Below are positions 59,777 through 64,000 of a stretch of DNA of 64,000 nucleotides, one piece after another; position 1 is the stretch's first letter, and every line of letters starts with the position of its first letter. Source of the stretch: an uncultured Lachnospiraceae bacterium (GTDB lineage: Bacteria; Bacillota; Clostridia; Lachnospirales; Lachnospiraceae); assembly GCA_937965795.1 (NCBI GenBank), contig CALCMD010000101.1, forward strand, positions 62,001 to 126,000. The letters are read 5' to 3'. Below the pieces are notes generated by a model. It did no database searches and had not been told where the DNA came from. It saw nothing but the letters and a program-made list of their open reading frames with translations. Both the position numbers and the translations under genes were made by a program.

Positions 59777-60950
59777 CTTTATCACCCCCTTTCAAATTGC
59801 CAATGTCTGTATAATTCTTTGTTATCCGGTACGTCCTGCTTTCTTCCGTGTTTAGCTCTGTATCTCCCGCCTTCTTCCGAAGCTCATCAATGCAGTACAT
59901 CCCGCTGGCAATCAGCTTGTCAATTTTTTCCGCAATCTCAAAAACATCCGTGTGCATTACGGTCGTCGTATCTATTTTCAGATAATTTCCTTTCTGTATC
60001 TCTTTTCTGCCGTACCGCTTCCGGTTGATCTCTGTCTGAATCATTTCGCAGATCGGGTCTATGCAGAAGGTAAGAAAATTTTTTGTAATCTTTTCCACGT
60101 CCGATACATCGCCTTTCAATAGCGATACCGGAATATTAAACGCCCGTGCTACCGTTTCCACAATCTCATCCAGTACGTCCGTAATATCCTTCATCTCCGA
60201 TGTGGATTTCTTGCTCTGCTCCGCCGCCTGCTTTGTGTACGTGAATCCGTTATGTAAAGGAAGCACTGCGTTTCGACTGTTAAAAAACTTCTTGAAGCGT
60301 TCATTCATCAGTTCTTCGTACACTTCTTCAAACGTCTTTTTCCCGTAAGTCATCCCGCCAGCGTTTGCGTCAATTTTTAACGTCCCCTTCTCCCCTCCGG
60401 CTTTTTCGTATTTATCTACGGCGTCCTCCAGAAGTTTCGTATAGCCTTCGCATAAGTTTGACAGGAGCTGCCGGATGTTCTTATTGTTCAGCCGGAAATA
60501 CAGTACTTCCGACATAGGGAATGTCCGTTTGAAAGTCAGCCCTCCACGGTAGACATTTTTAAAGAGAACCTCTTTCAGGCAATATTCTTCTTTCGTGAAA
60601 GACTCTGCAATGACGAGCTGGCCGTCAGCCTCCACCACCAGGCATTCGTTATAATACAACAGCCTTTCCACCAGCTCCTGTAGGAACTGGCTTGAATTCT
60701 GGTTCCTGTTTGGTTCATAATTCCATGCGTAATATTCTTCCCTCTCCTTCTCCTTCCCGTCTTGGAAGGTCTTGAACTCGCACTTTGATACACAGTTGGC
60801 GATCAGGTTAATCGCTGCGTGTATGGTGAATTCCTCCATTGCGAGGGTCGACATTTGTTCCTGGTCTATGTACTCTTCTATAGTCTTACCGGATATTTCT
60901 ACTGTTTTCCCTCCCAGCATCTTTCCTCTCAGCCAATTCCAGAACCCCAT
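59763..60950 (-). CDS. Portal protein, HK97 family
   Basis: 395 residues. MGFWNWLRGKMLGGKTVEIS start, FTIHAAINLIANCVSKCEFK, the wing/stem region with LLYYNECLVVEADGQLVIAE, and a C-terminal VSLLKGDVSDVEKITKNFLT block, typical of the HK97 portal. It forms the dodecameric DNA gate. Overlaps the protease gene. Confidence 0.9.
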   Translation of the reverse strand: MGFWNWLRGKMLGGKTVEISGKTIEEYIDQEQMSTLAMEEFTIHAAINLIANCVSKCEFKTFQDGKEKEREEYYAWNYEPNRNQNSSQFLQELVERLLYYNECLVVEADGQLVIAESFTKEEYCLKEVLFKNVYRGGLTFKRTFPMSEVLYFRLNNKNIRQLLSNLCEGYTKLLEDAVDKYEKAGGEKGTLKIDANAGGMTYGKKTFEEVYEELMNERFKKFFNSRNAVLPLHNGFTYTKQAAEQSKKSTSEMKDITDVLDEIVETVARAFNIPVSLLKGDVSDVEKITKNFLTFCIDPICEMIQTEINRKRYGRKEIQKGNYLKIDTTTVMHTDVFEIAEKIDKLIASGMYCIDELRKKAGDTELNTEESRTYRITKNYTDIGNLKGGDKGENE

Positions 60951-60965
60951 GCTCTTTTCCCTCCT

Positions 60966-62627
60966 TTAATAGCTGTAAACATCAAAATTAATATTTCCGT
61001 AATCAATCTCTTCCGGCAGTTCGTCCAGCAGTACAACGGTATTTACGAATTCCATGAACCCGTCTGTCTTTCGGTATCGTGGTTCGATTTTCCCGTAAGT
61101 GATGTTCCCTTTTACGTCCATAACCTTTTTTGTGTTATGGATATACCAGCGCATGATCGGCGTCTTTCCGAACGACACCATGTGCCTGATAAACAGCGAA
61201 TTGATAAGTGGCGCTACCTGCATGATGTGCGACGGGCGCACCAGGAAAAGATTTTTTCTTTCATATACATCAAACCCTATTTTTTTGAATGCTGAATTCA
61301 ACAGTGGAAGCCTGAAATTGTCAATTCCTATTTTCAGGATATTGTACTTTTTTCCCATCTCCTCGAACCATCCCGTTATAATCTCCGGAGGGATATCCGC
61401 ATCATCAATGAACTCTACATCACCTTCGACCTCCCACTTCTTAAGCGGTGCTTTGATTCCGGTCAAATCCCTTGACCGCGTGCATATGAATGTGTGCTGC
61501 ATATGGTAAATCCTTTGTTTTTGCCTGAAGGTAAGCCCCGCGCACGCAAAGTCATTTGTTAACGCATAGTCAACGCTTCCGATGCAGTTTTTTCCTTCCA
61601 GTTCCGGGAGTTCTTCTTTGGTTGCCTCCTCAATGTCCTTCCACGATGCAACTTCGTTCTCTGCGTTTCCGACAGGGTAGTTACAGCGCTTTGCCATGAA
61701 CTCTGGAAAATAGTCCATGTTGTAGGGCATGTCCATGATCTCTTTCAGGATGGTTGTTTTCAGGCTCGGAAAATCTTCCAGACTCGGAATCGCTTTTACC
61801 AGCTTGTCTATCTGATTCCATTCTTTTTCGTCCTCGATGCGGCACCAAAATACCAATGTCCGGTTCATTGGATTGTATTCTTTCAGGATTGCCCGGTTCT
61901 GTTCTTTCTCCTGGTCCAGCACTCCTCCCCTGATGTGCCCGTCCGTGGTAATGGTGATAATCCTTCCATGCCATACCTTTCCAAGCCCCGATTTCAAAGT
62001 GTTCATGTTCTGGACATCCGTATACTCATGCTTTTCGTCAAAGATGACGCATCCGGTACGTTTGCTGTCTTTTCCTCTTTTCGAAGAGGTATTGAACCGA
62101 AGCATAGACTTTGTTTTCTTTCCTGTAATCAGTTCTTTTGTCGCATGGTAATTCTTTTTCAGCACTGTCCGGTATTCTTCTTTTACCGGGTTTGTGACTA
62201 CATCGTACACGTCGATAAAGGAAGTTTTTGCCTGCTGCTCTGCATTTGCCATCAAGTCAATGTTATATCCGTTTATTCCGTGATACGGTGACAGGAAGTA
62301 GAAACACAGGAACGAAATAAATCCGTTTTTTCCGCTTCCGCGTCCTACCATAACACGGATATCATTGAATACAATATCGCCGTTCCTGAAAGTTACACCT
62401 ACAATTAAGGCAAATAAAAATGTTTCCCATTCGATCAGCCGATACGGGAAATACTTCTGCAAAGACAGCCCTTTTTCAATTTTTTCATCATCAATAACAA
62501 CATCGTCCCTTTCCAACGTCTGGATGACGATGTTGTCTATCATCTGTTCCTGCTCCCTGCAATGCTCAACTTCGTTATTTTTAATCTTTCTGATGTACGG
62601 GTCGATGTACCTGCTATAGTTCTTCAT
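60966..62627 (-). CDS. Terminase large subunit
   Basis: 553 residues from ATG 62627; an ATG two codons earlier is an alternative, and both lie inside the end of terS. The ATPase has Walker A VMVGRGSGKNGFIS near residue 100 and Walker B CVIFDEKHEY near residue 200. The nuclease domain contains SVDYALTNDFACAGLTF near residue 355 and a later ENVL-like GIDNFRLPLL. It cuts and packages phage DNA with terS. Confidence 0.93.
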   Translation of the reverse strand: MKNYSRYIDPYIRKIKNNEVEHCREQEQMIDNIVIQTLERDDVVIDDEKIEKGLSLQKYFPYRLIEWETFLFALIVGVTFRNGDIVFNDIRVMVGRGSGKNGFISFLCFYFLSPYHGINGYNIDLMANAEQQAKTSFIDVYDVVTNPVKEEYRTVLKKNYHATKELITGKKTKSMLRFNTSSKRGKDSKRTGCVIFDEKHEYTDVQNMNTLKSGLGKVWHGRIITITTDGHIRGGVLDQEKEQNRAILKEYNPMNRTLVFWCRIEDEKEWNQIDKLVKAIPSLEDFPSLKTTILKEIMDMPYNMDYFPEFMAKRCNYPVGNAENEVASWKDIEEATKEELPELEGKNCIGSVDYALTNDFACAGLTFRQKQRIYHMQHTFICTRSRDLTGIKAPLKKWEVEGDVEFIDDADIPPEIITGWFEEMGKKYNILKIGIDNFRLPLLNSAFKKIGFDVYERKNLFLVRPSHIMQVAPLINSLFIRHMVSFGKTPIMRWYIHNTKKVMDVKGNITYGKIEPRYRKTDGFMEFVNTVVLLDELPEEIDYGNINFDVYSY

Positions 62628-62937
62628 CCGCATCACCGCCCGATACAAGGTTCACATCCACCGGTTTCAATCCCAGGAAGCGCAGAATGTTTCGCATCTC
62701 TGATGATATTCTTCTTTTTTCTGCTGTGGCGTCCGTGTAATTCTTTAGCGTACAGTTTCCGCTATTTTTCATTGCGGTTAACGTCTTATTAATGTAGAGT
62801 AAATCGTCATAAAATGACATATACTCTTTCACTTTATCTTCCAGAAATTTCTCCGATAATTTATTCTGTGAAAGCGCATTTTTCAGGCTTTTTTCCGTCA
62901 TTTTCCTTTCCTTTTCTTCCCCCGTCGGGCGTGCCAT
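62614..62937 (-). CDS. Terminase small subunit, P27 family-like
   Basis: 107 residues from ATG 62937 (AAGGAGGAGGTAAA). MARPTGEEKERKMTEKSLKN then LLYINKTLTAMKNSGNCTLK and RNILRFLGLKPVDVN. Size, the helical content, the closing FLGL/P block and place upstream of terL fit P27-type small terminases that recognise the packaging site. Confidence 0.8.
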   Translation of the reverse strand: MARPTGEEKERKMTEKSLKNALSQNKLSEKFLEDKVKEYMSFYDDLLYINKTLTAMKNSGNCTLKNYTDATAEKRRISSEMRNILRFLGLKPVDVNLVSGGDADEEL

Positions 62938-63011
62938 TTTACCTCCTCCTTTCTCAGATTTTCGGAATTTTTTCAAATTTCTCTGAAGGCGTGTCCCCCT
63001 CCCGGTCACTG

Positions 63012-63049
63012 ACCCCCCGGAGTTTTTTCATTTTTTTAACCCGGGGGGT
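63012..63049. other. GC-rich inverted repeat between HNH and terS (candidate cos site)
   Basis: ACCCCCCGG (63012–63020) is matched by CCGGGGGGT (63041–63049) around an A/T-rich 20-base loop. It has no T tail typical of terminators. In HK97-type phages of Firmicutes the cohesive-end site is usually near HNH and terS, so this repeat is a candidate. Confidence 0.4.
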
Positions 63050-63052
63050 GTC

Positions 63053-63358
63053 CTACCACCTTTCTTCATTCTGGAATCCTCTCTTTTTTCCGTGATGTTC
63101 TTTATAATGGCAGCTCTTACAGATTGGCTCCAGATTGTCGTCCTCAAGTGCCAGCTCCGGGAATTCCCTCAAGTACTTCTTGTGGTGTACTGTGCAAGCC
63201 CGTGTCACCATCCCTTTGGCTTTGCACCTGCTGCATTCATAGTGATTCTCTTTTAGTATCCTCGCCTGCGTCCTCCTCCAGACAGGCGATGTGTAGAACG
63301 CATGAAGATTATCGTCCCTTATCAGTCCTTTTATCCATGTAAGCATCTCTTCTGTCAT
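63053..63358 (-). CDS. Phage HNH endonuclease
   Basis: 101 residues from ATG 63358 (AGGAGATTCAGAG). Motif: FYTSPVWRRTQARIL, CSRCKAKG, the VHHKK pair and CKSCHYKEHH, i.e. the HNH fold with two CxxC zinc pairs. Such proteins assist terminase in cos-site cutting in HK97-like phages. It is adjacent to terS. Confidence 0.9.
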   Translation of the reverse strand: MTEEMLTWIKGLIRDDNLHAFYTSPVWRRTQARILKENHYECSRCKAKGMVTRACTVHHKKYLREFPELALEDDNLEPICKSCHYKEHHGKKRGFQNEERW

Positions 63359-63483
63359 CTCTGAATCTCCTATGTTTGCTGACCGGAACAGGCGGACTTG
63401 AGCAACCGGCGCACGCAAAAACGCCCCGTATCTCTACAGGACGTTTTCAAAAAATGTAAGAGGTCATTTCCCTGTTGGGAGAA

Positions 63484-63555
63484 TCGGAACAGATGGAATC
63501 GAACCATCGCCACACGGCTTATAAGGCCGCCGCTCTGCCACTGAGCTATGTTCCA
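63484..63555 (-). tRNA. tRNA-Ile, anticodon UAU (phage-encoded)
   Basis: 72 bases fold as a complete cloverleaf. The acceptor stem TGGAACA/TGTTCCG has an opening T-G pair. The D stem is GCTC/GAGC and the anticodon stem GCGGC/GCCGT, with loop CTTATAA. The variable loop is GTGGC. The T stem is GATGG/CCATC with loop TTCGATT, and the discriminator is A. CCA is not encoded. Anticodon TAT reads ATA (Ile). Confidence 0.9.
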
Positions 63556-63695
63556 TCAGCACGGCCGCAAGGCTTATGCAATGCGGCATTGTCATTCTTA
63601 CTGAGGCGTTGCGCTCACTCTCAGATCAGCCGGTTGCGATCCGGCGTTTACAAAGGGATTTATGGTTGGGTCTCTTTCTGGTCTCCCGATTATTA

Positions 63696-64000
63696 TTATA
63701 AATGTGCGTTGTGTGCTTTGTGTGCGTTTTTCAAATAGTCATCAATTTTTCTGCTCACCCTGCTTCTGTCAAGATGCACCTTCCTGGCTACAGTCTTTTG
63801 ATCCTGCCCCATAATAAAGTACATCCGGAAGATTCTCCGTGTCAGGCTGTCCGGTATTGCTTCCACAAACTCTTCTATCTCTTCACATTCTTTTTCCAGT
63901 TCCAGCTTTCGTTTCTCGTACCGCTTACGTCGGCGCTCATATTTTTCATGGTCAAAGCTAACTACCGTCTGCGGTCTTGGGTAGCCTGTTTGATAATCGT
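63696..64000 (-). CDS. Sigma-70 region 4-like / late-gene phage regulator (partial)
   Basis: The frame enters from the right edge and ends at TAA 63698–63696; about 100 residues are visible. It begins YQTGYPRPQTVVSFDHEKYE, then a charged coiled coil and a helix-turn-helix of sigma region 4 type: LTRRIFRMYFIMGQDQKTVA, RKVHLDRSRVSRKIDDYLK. It resembles ArpU/RinA/DUF1492-like activators that switch on late genes of Firmicute phages. Its place just upstream of the terminase block agrees. Confidence 0.75.
   Translation of the reverse strand, partial: DYQTGYPRPQTVVSFDHEKYERRRKRYEKRKLELEKECEEIEEFVEAIPDSLTRRIFRMYFIMGQDQKTVARKVHLDRSRVSRKIDDYLKNAHKAHNAHL

Noticed and set aside
63012..63049. The inverted repeat between HNH and terS as an intrinsic terminator.
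   Set aside because: The loop is 20 bases and no T run follows the stem on the coding strand.
63599..63655. Possible second tRNA on the plus strand (GCCGG-TTGCGAT-CCGGC looks like a T arm followed by GTTTACA).
   Set aside because: No matching acceptor strand and no proper D or anticodon arm could be found upstream; kept only as a possible relic.

Overview
The window reads as a chromosomal segment of a Gram-positive, anaerobic-type Firmicute, most likely a member of the Lachnospiraceae (Clostridia). The grounds are the gene set and order (rpmE–DUF1385–prmC–prfA; hpf–secA–prfB; the AlgI-type MBOAT with a DHHW partner), strong AGGAGG-type ribosome binding sites, and a moderate base composition. 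A prophage occupies the right-hand ~25.5 kb and runs out of the window.

Host part (about 1–38,250). Nearly all genes are on the minus strand. In order of position: a DHHW/MBOAT surface-polymer acylation pair and two small secreted proteins; prfB with its programmed frameshift; secA; hpf; a 5'-truncated peptidoglycan-binding gene that abuts a heavy-metal P-type ATPase with a divergent TetR regulator; an AIM24-family protein; carA–carB behind a promoter and an attenuator-like leader; a DJ-1-family protein; a CYTH protein; a polysaccharide deacetylase; a membrane-anchored endonuclease/exonuclease/phosphatase protein; nadE; hslO; a methyltransferase; hisC and a second aminotransferase; a DUF2156 protein; glmM; the translation-termination group prfA–prmC–DUF1385–rpmE; and a MacB-type ABC exporter with two unusual adaptor proteins.

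Prophage part (about 38,290–64,000 and beyond). This is the late region of an HK97-type siphovirus, read on the minus strand from right to left: sigma-like late regulator (partial), tRNA-Ile(UAU), HNH endonuclease, terS, terL, portal, ClpP-like protease, major capsid protein, head–tail connectors, major tail protein, tail assembly chaperone with a -1 frameshift signal, tape measure, Dit-like and Tal-like tail proteins, tail fibre proteins, holins and an amidase endolysin. No integrase or lysogeny repressor is visible; they should lie to the right of the window. The left attachment site should lie near 38.25–38.45 kb.

The unusual content lies in accessory segments inserted into this late operon. 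Two paralogous cassettes (about 40.57–41.97 kb and 46.87–48.56 kb) carry an almost identical pair of genes (a Rha-family regulator and a 78-residue protein) but different ribbon-helix-helix (RHH) repressors and different operators. Each also carries, on the opposite strand, a promoter followed by a short structured RNA whose hairpins show compensatory changes between the two copies. A third RHH gene (38.75 kb) is surrounded by five copies of a palindromic operator embedded in three promoters. A HicAB pair and a membrane-protein moron with its own promoter and terminator are also present. The tail assembly chaperone has an in-frame amber codon upstream of its frameshift site. Several intrinsic terminators interrupt the late operon, which implies antitermination or extra promoters. 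Functions beyond recognised families are inference from sequence alone.
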